Below, piece by piece: positions 15,994 to 24,277 of a DNA stretch of 36,963 nucleotides. The notes beneath the pieces were generated by a model that saw nothing but the letters and a program-made list of their open reading frames with translations, did not search any database and had not been told where the DNA came from. The first letter of the stretch is position 1; each line of letters opens with the position of its first letter. The DNA comes from CAYZSU01 sp964480565 (GTDB taxonomy: Bacteria; UBA10199; 2-02-FULL-44-16; JAAZCA01), in the NCBI GenBank assembly GCA_964480565.1, contig CAYZSU010000017.1:1-36963 (forward strand), read 5' to 3'. A program made the position numbers and the translations under genes.

Positions 15994-17577
15994 ATGACAG
16001 CTATATATGACTTTCTCATTATTGGTAGTGGCCTTGCAGGCTTAAGCTCAGCGCTTGAGCTTGCCAATTCAGGCAGAGTAGCAATTATCAGCAAACGACA
16101 TGCCTATGATAGCGCCACATCACTCGCTCAAGGGGGAATTGCTGCTGCCATTAACACACATGATTCCCCTCAAATTCATGCAGAAGATACAATCAAATCC
16201 GGCTGTGGAATTTGTAACCATGATATCGTCCATACAATCACCCAATATGGCCCTAGTTGTATCCAAAAACTTGTTGACTGGGGGGTTGTATTTCGCGCAC
16301 ATTCCAATACTAAATTTAATTTAACCAAAGAAGGTGGACACAGCCACCGCCGAATATTACATGCCAATGATTGTACTGGCAAAGAAATAGAAACCGCATT
16401 ATTACATGCAACACGCCAACACCCTAATATCGATATATTTGAAAATCATATTGCTATTAATTTAATTACATCCAGCAAAATGGACAGGGATTACCGCTGT
16501 TTGGGTGCCTATGTTTTAAATATATCTGAAAATAGTATCCATACATTTGCTGCCAAGCAAACCATTGTTGCAACTGGCGGTGGTGGCAAAGTATATTTAT
16601 ATACATCCAATCCGGATATTGCATCTGGCGATGGCATTGCAATGGCATATCGTGCAGGTGCGCGCATTGCGAATATGGAATTTGTTCAATTTCATCCCAC
16701 ATGTTTGTACCACCCAAAAGCCAAATCATTTCTCATCTCCGAAGCAGTACGCGGCGAAGGCGGTATATTAATACGCCGTGATGGCCATGCATTTATGCAC
16801 AGTTATGATGAACGAAAAGAACTCGCCACACGCGATATCGTTGCCAGAGCGATTGACTCTGAATTGAAACGCACTGGCGATGACTGCGTATTTTTAGATA
16901 TCACCCATTTAGATGCACAGTATATTAAAGATCGTTTTCCTAGCATTTATATTCAATGCTTGGACCTAGGTATTAATATCACTCAGGAACCTATCCCTGT
17001 TGTCCCAGCAGCCCATTATTTATGCGGTGGCATTGTAACTGACGCCCATGGTCAAACAACTATTCCACATTTATTCGCCTGCGGTGAAGCTGCGTGCACA
17101 GGGCTGCACGGAGCAAATCGATTGGCTTCCAATTCATTATTAGAATCCGTGGTCATGGGACATTTAACTGCAATGCGTGCATTGGATATTCACTCACAAA
17201 CCACTCCAACACTCTCTCCTATCCCAGACTGGGATAATTTGGGCACAATTGATTCAGATGAGGAAGTTGTAATCACACAAAATTGGGATGAAATTCGTCG
17301 CATGATGTGGAATTATGTGGGTATTGTCCGATCTGATAAACGATTACTCCGCGCACTCTCGCGAATTGAATTATTGCAAAAAGAAATTACAGATTATTAC
17401 TGGAATGTCGCCATATCATCTGATTTAATTGAATTACGAAACTTGGCATTACTCGCAGAACTTATCATAACATCTGCTCACCGGCGAAAAGAAAGCAGAG
17501 GGCTTCATTTTAATATTGACCATCCATCCATGAACGATAAATATGCCAAAGAAACTATATGCCAGATTCAAGTGTAA
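15994..17577 (+). CDS. nadB: L-aspartate oxidase NadB
   Basis: Flavoprotein that oxidises L-aspartate to iminoaspartate, the first step of de novo NAD synthesis. The N-terminal FAD-binding fold reads LIIGSGLAGLSSALELA. SLAQGGIAAA, GGHSHRRILHANDCTGKEIE, FVQFHPTCLYHP, SEAVRGEGGIL, ATRDIVARAID and HGANRLASNSLLE are the conserved succinate-dehydrogenase/NadB blocks carrying the substrate-binding His and Arg residues. CGGIVTDAHGQT matches the capping domain. The 527-residue length is normal, and the helical C-terminal domain is complete. No ribosome site precedes the ATG; a TATAGT box 10 bases upstream raises the possibility of a leaderless message. nadA and nadC are not in the window. Confidence 0.96.
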   Translation: MTAIYDFLIIGSGLAGLSSALELANSGRVAIISKRHAYDSATSLAQGGIAAAINTHDSPQIHAEDTIKSGCGICNHDIVHTITQYGPSCIQKLVDWGVVFRAHSNTKFNLTKEGGHSHRRILHANDCTGKEIETALLHATRQHPNIDIFENHIAINLITSSKMDRDYRCLGAYVLNISENSIHTFAAKQTIVATGGGGKVYLYTSNPDIASGDGIAMAYRAGARIANMEFVQFHPTCLYHPKAKSFLISEAVRGEGGILIRRDGHAFMHSYDERKELATRDIVARAIDSELKRTGDDCVFLDITHLDAQYIKDRFPSIYIQCLDLGINITQEPIPVVPAAHYLCGGIVTDAHGQTTIPHLFACGEAACTGLHGANRLASNSLLESVVMGHLTAMRALDIHSQTTPTLSPIPDWDNLGTIDSDEEVVITQNWDEIRRMMWNYVGIVRSDKRLLRALSRIELLQKEITDYYWNVAISSDLIELRNLALLAELIITSAHRRKESRGLHFNIDHPSMNDKYAKETICQIQV

Positions 17578-17689
17578 TATTACTGTATATACGTGAGCAT
17601 ATTTGAATTTTGGGTGCAGTGAGAAACACCAAAAAGGGGCGTCCCAAGGGCAATTCCATGACCATCGACTATCAACTAAGGAGTAATAT

Positions 17690-17989
17690 ATGGGTTTTTT
17701 ATCTGAATTTATTATGAGTATTGGTGAGCTTTTATTATCACTCTTATCCGTGTATCGCTATATAATTATTATTGCAGTACTGATTACTTGGGTCAGCCCA
17801 GATCCATATAACCCCATTGTACGCACCCTTCAAATGATTACACTCCCTGTTTTTCGCTTCGTACGACAGCATTTACCCGCTAAATTACGTGAAATCCCTA
17901 TCGACATATCCCCTATTTTAGTTTTATTGGGTATAACAGTGCTCAAGAGCCTTATTATTAATGTTATGAAGAGCATGTATATACATTGA
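17690..17989 (+). CDS. yggT: YggT family membrane protein
   Basis: A 99-residue protein with two hydrophobic segments (about residues 6-36 and 70-90) and the family-typical TWVSPDPYNPIVRTLQMITLPVFRFVRQHLP in between. YggT proteins are inner-membrane proteins linked to osmotic tolerance and, in some bacteria, to division or photosystem biogenesis; the molecular role is not settled. A good AAGGAG stands six bases before the ATG. It follows nadB by 112 bp on the same strand. A dispersed GC-rich element starts four bases after its stop. Confidence 0.9.
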   Translation: MGFLSEFIMSIGELLLSLLSVYRYIIIIAVLITWVSPDPYNPIVRTLQMITLPVFRFVRQHLPAKLREIPIDISPILVLLGITVLKSLIINVMKSMYIH

Positions 17990-17993
17990 CAGC

Positions 17994-18050
17994 AATCTAT
18001 TTTTAGGGGTTTGGCAAAGCCCCCTCCACGGGCTTGGAGACTGCGTCGGT
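17994..18050 (+). repeat. Second copy of the hairpin element, directly after yggT
   Basis: Opens ATCTATTTTTAGGGGTTTGG, then CAAAGCCCCCTCCACGGGC. The minus-strand element after mreD opens ATCTATTTTAGGGGCTTGCG, then TCGCCCCCCTCTACCGGC. Both start within a few bases of a stop codon and read in the gene's direction. It contains the hairpins GGGG-TTTGGCAAAG-CCCC and CTCC-ACGGGCTT-GGAG. It may double as a terminator, but there is no T-tract. Confidence 0.6.
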
Positions 18051-18363
18051 ATGATATAGAATTTATATAACACAAAATATGTTAATTTTTGGCTTCCCAA
18101 AATGCCCCACATTGAATTATTTTTCAAAAACAAAGAGCAGTGGACCCCAAAAAAACAGTCTTTTTAAATAATTTACGACACAGTCTCTTGCCCGTGGGTA
18201 TCTACTAGCAGTCCCATGATGCGTATAGAAGCGATTTATCCAAAGAAGAAACTTATCAGTTTCTAAATGTACAGCAGTTGAAGGAATAATACCAGGGTAA
18301 CTCCACAAAAGTAAAAATATAGCGAAACAGCGTCACTAGCGAGATGGGTCCAGAAAAAACGGG

Positions 18364-18398
18364 CTGGATTGCTTCGTCACTTCGCTCCTCGCAATGAC
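18364..18398. repeat. REP-like palindrome (GGATTGCTTCG...CGCAATGAC type)
   Basis: GGATTGCTTCGTCACTTCGC followed by TCCTCGCAATGAC; arms ATTGC/GCAAT (18368-18372 and 18391-18395). From memory, very similar short intergenic palindromes occur in many unrelated bacterial genomes. Only one copy is present in this window. Confidence 0.55.
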
Positions 18399-18625
18399 AC
18401 AGTATTTGTACTATAGTCTGATAACTTTTAAATGAGTTGAATGGTGGATTTTAGGATATTATCTAAATGTTAATAAAAACCCACATTTATTTTACGTATT
18501 TGGTATAACCCTCCATCTGTAGACAACAACGCCAATTCAGCATATGCATGAAAACAACATTTACCATCAATTATCTGCTCATATCAATTTTTAGCATTAA
18601 TCCTCTTTAAAATATAAATTTTCCC

Positions 18626-18654
18626 TTTACAGGTTCAATAGATACCTCTATATG
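18626..18654 (+). promoter_or_regulatory. Sigma70-like promoter upstream of the FmdB-like gene
   Basis: TTTACA (18626-18631), a 17-bp spacer and TATATG (18649-18654). The leader would hold a small hairpin, ATGAC-AAAA-GTCAT (18682-18695), before the ribosome site. Confidence 0.4.
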
Positions 18655-18718
18655 GAGACTAAAGTCACACACCATCGACTGATGACAAAAGTCATTAACA
18701 ATTAGAATGAGGAATCGC

Positions 18719-18973
18719 ATGCCAATTTATGAATATGAATGCACGAATTGCCACAATAAATTTGAAAATTTTCAGACGCGAATCAATATAGAAGTGGATG
18801 TCAATTGTCCTAAATGTGAAAAAAAAGCTAAGCGTATAATATCTCAAAGCAGCTTTTCATTAAAAGGCGGTGGTTGGTATAAAGACGGATACACCTCCCA
18901 AAAGGCATCCGCATCTTCAGCTACAAATAATTCGACTAGCAGCGCAAGTCCTGCAAAAAAAACAGGCTCTTAA
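18719..18973 (+). CDS. FmdB-family zinc-ribbon protein
   Basis: A small regulatory-type zinc ribbon. MPIYEYECTNCHNKFE carries the first CxxC pair and NCPKCEKKAKRIIS the second, with the conserved GGGWYKDGY that follows. The C-terminal 25 residues are Ser/Ala-rich and probably disordered. The start is taken at 18719, because GAGGA lies five bases upstream and all family members begin MPIYEY; an ATG 12 bases earlier overlaps that ribosome site. FmdB was named as a putative regulator of methylamide metabolism, but the role of most homologues is unknown. It precedes the kinase block by 65 bp and may or may not share its transcript. Confidence 0.9.
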   Translation: MPIYEYECTNCHNKFENFQTRINIEVDVNCPKCEKKAKRIISQSSFSLKGGGWYKDGYTSQKASASSATNNSTSSASPAKKTGS

Positions 18974-19038
18974 GCTTAAATAATCCGCGTATGCATTATC
19001 ATATAAATGATCATTCATGCGATTACTCAGGATAATTG

Positions 19039-19683
19039 ATGATTAATCGAATAGATAAAACAGATCCATTATACCGTGTTAATGCCTCCAAAGAGACAAA
19101 AAAAGATCCGCATCGTGAATCAAAACAGGATAAAAATCAGCAAAAGCAACAGAAAAAAAAATCCAAAGGGAAATACCAGTCCATACCCAGCAATAATGCT
19201 GATTGGAATAAATTTGGCTCCAGTAGCAATGTGTTGCGATTTATTACAGTCCCCTGTGCACGGATCAAACAGTGTATTTATAAGACGGTATACATGCATC
19301 ATGGCAATGCGCAGGCGCAAATTGATATATTATGGATAGATGACCGTATTACAGAAGGTGCATTACTTAAACTAAACAGCATGGATAATTATATTGCATT
19401 GAAAAAATTAAAATCAAATGACCCCCTACCATCATTCTTTTGGGAAGATAAAGATGAACTCGAACTCGGCATTATACAAACCATGCATAGCAGTGGTCCA
19501 TTTACGTTATCACAATTACATACCATCCCTGCGCATACTGATTTTCCCAAGGGAAATACATCGCAACTCATTAATCAGCTCATGGTGCAATTTAAAAAAT
19601 TTTATGTAAGTGAATGGGGAATAATCATTATTTTTATCAGCATACTATTTATTTTAGGCAGTATTATTATATTAAGTTTATAA
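19039..19683 (+). CDS. Unknown protein with a C-terminal membrane anchor
   Basis: A 214-residue protein I do not recognise. The first 50 residues are highly charged and Lys/Gln-rich (KQDKNQQKQQKKKSKGK), probably disordered. A central region of about 140 residues looks folded, with alternating hydrophobic strands (AQIDILWIDDRITEGALLKL). The protein ends in one hydrophobic helix, WGIIIIFISILFILGSIIIL, at the extreme C-terminus. This is a tail-anchor topology with the bulk in the cytoplasm. The start ATG at 19039 has AGGA six bases before it; a TTG immediately upstream is less likely. It lies 11 bp before the PEGA kinase, so it is a probable partner of that membrane kinase, but this is inference from position. 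Confidence 0.75.
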   Translation: MINRIDKTDPLYRVNASKETKKDPHRESKQDKNQQKQQKKKSKGKYQSIPSNNADWNKFGSSSNVLRFITVPCARIKQCIYKTVYMHHGNAQAQIDILWIDDRITEGALLKLNSMDNYIALKKLKSNDPLPSFFWEDKDELELGIIQTMHSSGPFTLSQLHTIPAHTDFPKGNTSQLINQLMVQFKKFYVSEWGIIIIFISILFILGSIIILSL

Positions 19684-19694
19684 TCGAGACAATT

Positions 19695-22385
19695 ATGAAT
19701 CAATTCGAACCAAAACAATTTGGCAAATACTTTCTTTTACGCAAACTCGCAGTTGGTGGCATGGCTGAAATTTATATTGCCAAAACATATGGTGTGGATG
19801 GATTTGAAAAGCAATTGGCGATTAAGCGTATCTTACCTCACTGTGCGGCAGACAAAGATTTTATCAATATGCTAATTGATGAAGCAAAACTTTCTGTACT
19901 ATTATCCCATGCCAATATTGTGCAAGTATATGACCTTGGCAAAGTATCTGATGATTATTATATTTCAATGGAGTTTATTCACGGTGTTAATTTACGGGAT
20001 ATTTTATACCGTTGCCGTGAATGTAATATTGAATTACCTGTAGATATTGCAGTTTATATTGCTTCGGAAATATGCAAAGGCTTGGATTATGCACATCGTA
20101 AGACAGACCATAATAGCCAACCACTTAACATCGTTCACCGTGATATTAGCCCACAAAATATTCTTCTCTCCTATGAAGGCGAAGTAAAAATTGTGGACTT
20201 TGGCATTGCAAAAGCGGCCATGAATATCTCACATACAATGGCAGGTATTTTAAAAGGGAAAATTGCGTACATGTCCCCTGAGCAGGCCATGGGTAAACCC
20301 ATTGATAAACGCACGGATATTTTTTCAAGTGGTATTTTAATGTATGAGATGATCGCTAATGAAAAATTATTTACAGGTGAATCTCAATTTGAAGTACTTA
20401 AAAAAATTAGAAGCACTGAAGTTACTGAAACATCGCTCATCAATAAAGCACCTGATCCTATTCAACCTATTTTAGCCAAAGCCCTTGCATATCAAGTGGA
20501 CAACCGATTTCAACATGCAGGTGACTTTCAAATTGAGCTAACTAAATTCCTATACTCCACTTATATTGACTTTACACCTCGTAAGTTAGCACATTTTATT
20601 GAGGATTTATTTGCCAAAGAATTAAATGAAGAAAATGCACTTCAAGCAAGTGAAGCTAGCATGGCAGAACTAACAAGCTCTGTAAATGTCAACGGTGAAA
20701 AGCCACAGATGGACATTGTACATCGCCACACACCTGCACCTAATGACAATGATACGTTTCAAGCATTAAACCCCACTGATCCTAATTTACAACATGCACA
20801 GAATCATACAGTAACAAAATCAGCGGCTCAAATTTCTGGTACAGATCATACATCCACAGATACGAATAAAGAAAAAAAACCTCGCATTCCTTTATTACTT
20901 CTCACTTTATTTATTATGTTAATAGCATTTACAGGTTATTTATTTTTCCCTCAAATTAAAAATACTTTTCTTGAGTTTATGAACTCTGATAACCCTTCAA
21001 TAATAGTAAATAATTCACATTTCAGCAGTATTGAATTGAAATCAACACCTAGTATTGCAAAAATATTTTTAAACGACAAGGATACACAACGGCAAACCCC
21101 GGCAATTTTAGAAGAGCTCACTATTGGCAAAAAATATGTCATTCGATTAGAAAAAGAAGGTTATCGCTCAATTGAAAAACTCATTACATTAACTTCCTCA
21201 CAAACACTTCCTGTTGAGATGAAATTTGACACTCCTAAGGGTATTTTAAATATAATCACTGAACCTGCAGGCGCTGCAATTATGATTAACAATAAAATTA
21301 CAGGTTTATTAACACCCGCAGCCATAGAAGATTTGCCCATAAAAAAACAATTTTCTTTAGCCTTAACAAAACTGGGGTATATTGATTATGAACAAAATAT
21401 AACGCTCAACAATAATAAGCCTCAAAAAATATCCCTAAAATTAAATGCATTATCACCTGAAACAGGATCTATTTATTTTGCATCAACTCCAAAGGGCGCC
21501 CATATTTTTATTGATGGCAATGACTCTGGCAAGCAAACCCCAACAACAATTGATAATATTAAAGTAGGAAATCATATTATTTCACTTCGTTTAAAGGGCT
21601 ATAATACATGGGAGAAAAAATATAGCGTAAATACGGATAAAACAATTCGCGTTAACCATGCATTGAAAAAAATAAAAAAACCAATTATTCAACAGCTCCA
21701 TAATGCATCCATTAAAATCACATCCTCCCCTGCGTCGGCTAGTATCTACTTGGATGGAAAAAAAATGAATTTGCGAACACCTGCTACAATTAAACAACTA
21801 AAAACAAGTGCCACATATCGCATTACAGTAAAAAAGAATGGATTTAATAATTCATCACGCAAGAAAACATTATCAAAAAAAGAAAATACCCTTCATTTAA
21901 CGCTTAAGAAAAAAAATACACCCCCAGATAATAAACCTAGTGATAACAAACCAGGTCCTGGAAAAATATACATTTCAACATCGCCTTCTGGTGCAGATGT
22001 GTTTATTAATTCTGAATATAAGGGCATATCCCCACTCACCGTGGCATTGGCATCAGGATCTAACAAAGTATTAATTAATAAAAAGGGATATGCGAGATAT
22101 TCAAAAACAGTAAAGGTAACACGAAATAAAACAACTCGATTAAATAATATTCGATTAAATTCACTTTATGGTGAAGTAAGCTTAATTACAACACCGCCTC
22201 GTGCAAGTGTTATATTTGACGGTCAAAAGATACCTGCAAAAACACCTGTTACAATTCGCAAAGTACGCACTGATAAATCACATACTATTTCCATTTCAGC
22301 ATCAGGATATCGTTCCTGGAAAAAAACATTTAAAATGAACGATAAAACAAAAAAATCATTTAATATTATTTTAGAACCCAAGTAA
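19695..22385 (+). CDS. Transmembrane Ser/Thr protein kinase with six PEGA repeats
   Basis: An 896-residue Hanks-type kinase. Catalytic features: glycine loop LAVGGMAEIYIAK, Lys44 in LAIKRI, HRDISPQN with Asp150, DFGIAK with Asp168, and YMSPEQ in the activation segment. All are present, so it should be active. A Ser/Thr/Asn-rich juxtamembrane linker (about 310-395) leads to one transmembrane helix (about 398-420). The outer part (about 449-890) consists of six PEGA beta-repeats, each of the type STP-GA-IFIDG---G-TP-TI and ending K-GY. These are commonly carbohydrate- or envelope-associated. An upstream in-frame extension overlaps the previous gene and is rejected. It is followed 20 bp later by an FHA-sigma54 activator, a likely phosphorylation target. 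Confidence 0.93.
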   Translation: MNQFEPKQFGKYFLLRKLAVGGMAEIYIAKTYGVDGFEKQLAIKRILPHCAADKDFINMLIDEAKLSVLLSHANIVQVYDLGKVSDDYYISMEFIHGVNLRDILYRCRECNIELPVDIAVYIASEICKGLDYAHRKTDHNSQPLNIVHRDISPQNILLSYEGEVKIVDFGIAKAAMNISHTMAGILKGKIAYMSPEQAMGKPIDKRTDIFSSGILMYEMIANEKLFTGESQFEVLKKIRSTEVTETSLINKAPDPIQPILAKALAYQVDNRFQHAGDFQIELTKFLYSTYIDFTPRKLAHFIEDLFAKELNEENALQASEASMAELTSSVNVNGEKPQMDIVHRHTPAPNDNDTFQALNPTDPNLQHAQNHTVTKSAAQISGTDHTSTDTNKEKKPRIPLLLLTLFIMLIAFTGYLFFPQIKNTFLEFMNSDNPSIIVNNSHFSSIELKSTPSIAKIFLNDKDTQRQTPAILEELTIGKKYVIRLEKEGYRSIEKLITLTSSQTLPVEMKFDTPKGILNIITEPAGAAIMINNKITGLLTPAAIEDLPIKKQFSLALTKLGYIDYEQNITLNNNKPQKISLKLNALSPETGSIYFASTPKGAHIFIDGNDSGKQTPTTIDNIKVGNHIISLRLKGYNTWEKKYSVNTDKTIRVNHALKKIKKPIIQQLHNASIKITSSPASASIYLDGKKMNLRTPATIKQLKTSATYRITVKKNGFNNSSRKKTLSKKENTLHLTLKKKNTPPDNKPSDNKPGPGKIYISTSPSGADVFINSEYKGISPLTVALASGSNKVLINKKGYARYSKTVKVTRNKTTRLNNIRLNSLYGEVSLITTPPRASVIFDGQKIPAKTPVTIRKVRTDKSHTISISASGYRSWKKTFKMNDKTKKSFNIILEPK

Positions 22386-22405
22386 GGCATAAAGGAGAAC
22401 TCATC

Positions 22406-23791
22406 ATGATCAAAGATTTTGAAAGCCATACAGAACTAATTAAACTAGAAGAAATGCCTGAACTTGTATCCTTACGTAAATGCCAGCTATTGGTTAATGA
22501 AGGCCCTAGCCGTGGTAAAAAAATGCCATTAAATCAAAAAATTACATCCATTGGAAAACGTGAAAATAATGATTTAGTATTAATGGATAAAACAGTGTCA
22601 CGAAATCATTTTGAGATTGAATATCAATCGGATAGTTTTTTACTTAAAGATTTAGGTTCTACCAATGGTACCTATTTAAATGGATCACGAGTTAAAGAAG
22701 CCTATCTATCACCGGGTGATCTCATCAAAGTGGGAAGCACCACTATTGAATTTATGGCTTATGATGAAAAAATTAAAATTGCCCCCTCTGAGAATAATGA
22801 GTTTGGCCTCATGGTTGGAAAAAGCAGAAAAATGCGTCAAATTTTTTCTATTTTAGAAAAAATATCGCCCACACAAGCCACTGTAATTATTGAAGGAGAA
22901 ACAGGAACAGGAAAAGACTTGGTTGCACGTGCAATTCACAGCAATAGCCCAAGAAAGGATAAGCCATTCATCGTATTTGACTGTTCGTCAGTGGCACCAA
23001 ATTTAATTGAATCTGAATTATTTGGTCATGAAAAAGGTGCATTTACTGGTGCAATCAAAGCTCGCAGAGGCGCATTTGAATCTGCAAATGGAGGAACTAT
23101 TTTTCTTGATGAAATTGGCGAACTCACACTTGACTTGCAACCCAAATTACTTCGCGCCTTAGAGCAACGAGAAATTAGACGCGTTGGCAGCAACAGCCCT
23201 GTTAAAATCGATGTTCGTGTCTGTTGTGCAACCAATAAAAATTTACGACGTGAAATCACTGAAGGTAATTTTAGACAGGACTTATACTATCGATTATCTG
23301 TTGTAAAAGTATCATTACCTACATTAAATGATCGTGCAGAAGATATACCCTTAATTATAGAACGCCTCCTTAGTGCTGGAGATTTCAATCGTGACCATGA
23401 TGGAAAACTTACTGTCACACGGGTTGAAGATGATGCTATAAAAATGTTATCGCGCTATGAATGGCCGGGCAATGTTCGTGAATTATCCAATGTCTTACAG
23501 CGTGCGGTTTCATTTGCAGATAGCCAAACTATTAGCAAAAGTAGTTTAGAATTTATCTTCTCTGAAATTGAACAAGGTGAAGATAAAACAGAGCGCATGG
23601 TCGTTGACTCTGATCTTCCATTTAAAGATGCCAAGCAGTTAATTGTGGAAAGCTTCGAAAAAGAATACTTAAGCAATTTAGTAGAGCGCAATAATAACAA
23701 TTTATCCAAAGCATCTAGAGAAGCCAAAATTGATAGAAAACATTTACGAAATTTACTCAAAAAATATGGCATTCATACTCGTGATGAATAA
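22406..23791 (+). CDS. FHA-domain sigma54-dependent transcriptional activator
   Basis: A 461-residue enhancer-binding protein. The N-terminal FHA domain (about 35-120) has all phosphothreonine-contact residues: GKRENND, VSRNHFEI and LGSTNGTYLNG. The AAA+ domain (about 135-370) shows Walker A GETGTGKD, the sigma54-contact loop GAFTGA, Walker B GGTIFLDEIGEL and WPGNVREL. A Fis-type helix-turn-helix (NLSKASREAKIDRKHLRNLL) ends the protein. Instead of a receiver domain it reads phosphothreonine, and the adjacent Ser/Thr kinase is the obvious input. This architecture is well known in myxobacteria. The ribosome site is AAGGAG. It is the last gene of the block. Confidence 0.95.
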   Translation: MIKDFESHTELIKLEEMPELVSLRKCQLLVNEGPSRGKKMPLNQKITSIGKRENNDLVLMDKTVSRNHFEIEYQSDSFLLKDLGSTNGTYLNGSRVKEAYLSPGDLIKVGSTTIEFMAYDEKIKIAPSENNEFGLMVGKSRKMRQIFSILEKISPTQATVIIEGETGTGKDLVARAIHSNSPRKDKPFIVFDCSSVAPNLIESELFGHEKGAFTGAIKARRGAFESANGGTIFLDEIGELTLDLQPKLLRALEQREIRRVGSNSPVKIDVRVCCATNKNLRREITEGNFRQDLYYRLSVVKVSLPTLNDRAEDIPLIIERLLSAGDFNRDHDGKLTVTRVEDDAIKMLSRYEWPGNVRELSNVLQRAVSFADSQTISKSSLEFIFSEIEQGEDKTERMVVDSDLPFKDAKQLIVESFEKEYLSNLVERNNNNLSKASREAKIDRKHLRNLLKKYGIHTRDE

Positions 23792-23799
23792 CAATAAAA

Positions 23800-23829
23800 A
23801 ATGCCAATTAGAAATTTCTAATTGGCATT
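23800..23829. terminator. Intrinsic terminator between convergent genes
   Basis: A perfect 30-nt palindrome with arms AATGCCAATTAGA and TCTAATTGGCATT around AATT. The minus-strand side is followed by TTTTTATTGTT, so it best terminates the copper operon; it may also stop the plus-strand activator transcript. Confidence 0.85.
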
Positions 23830-23869
23830 CTTGCACTAAAAAAATATTTATTTTATAGCGAATCCAATA

Positions 23870-24193
23870 TTAATGTCCCATCAATTGTTTAATATATTTT
23901 ACTGGATTTTTAAGAAATGATTTTTTGCAAGCTGCACAACAAATACCATAACGTTTTCCTTTATACTCAACAAATTCATTATCTGTTACAGGTGATCCAG
24001 TAACTGGACACGCTTTATTACCAACCTCAACTGCAGTTGCAGTCTTTGCCACATTTGATTTAGATTCCACTTGTTGCTCATGTGTCTTCACATGATGACC
24101 CATATTGTCAGTTGCCAATACCATTAATGGCAATGACGTACCAACTACTACTAACATAAAAAAAACAATCATTCCTCTTTTCTTGCTAACCAT
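23870..24193 (-). CDS. Periplasmic YHS/TRASH-like metal-binding protein
   Basis: A 107-residue protein with an N-terminal signal sequence or anchor (about residues 9-27, ending near VLA) and a C-terminal domain ACPVTGSPV, then EYKGKRYGICCAACKKSFLKNPVKYI. This is the YHS/TRASH pattern: Cys in CPVTG, a Y-G-Y-CC-C cluster and a closing F--NP-KY. Such domains bind soft metals, typically copper. The gene is the last of the copper efflux operon, 84 bp after cusA and with its own AAAGGATG ribosome site. It could be a periplasmic copper carrier handing metal to the CusB/CusA pump, which is inference from position and motif. Confidence 0.85.
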   Translation of the reverse strand: MVSKKRGMIVFFMLVVVGTSLPLMVLATDNMGHHVKTHEQQVESKSNVAKTATAVEVGNKACPVTGSPVTDNEFVEYKGKRYGICCAACKKSFLKNPVKYIKQLMGH

Positions 24194-24277
24194 AAATACA
24201 TCCTTTCTTTTTAGAATTACCTGCTGAATTATCTAATAATATAATTTTAAAACAGCCCTTAATATCATCTTTTTACG

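Larger units (their letters stand above)
17990..18718. other. 729-bp gene-poor region between yggT and the FmdB-like gene
   Basis: I see no credible gene. Contents are the repeat at 17994-18050, a REP-like palindrome at 18364-18398, and a promoter-like pair at 18626-18654. The stretch 18117-18308 is open on the minus strand for 63 codons, but the translation matches nothing I recognise and has no ribosome site; it may be decayed sequence. Confidence 0.6.

Noticed and set aside
18117..18308. 63-codon minus-strand open frame in the gene-poor region
   Set aside because: No ribosome site, no recognisable domain, and it lies in DNA with repeats; probably chance or decayed sequence.
19614..19694. 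N-terminal extension of the Ser/Thr kinase
   Set aside because: It overlaps the membrane helix codons of the preceding gene, and kinase family members start close to the FGKY motif, which fits the ATG at 19695.
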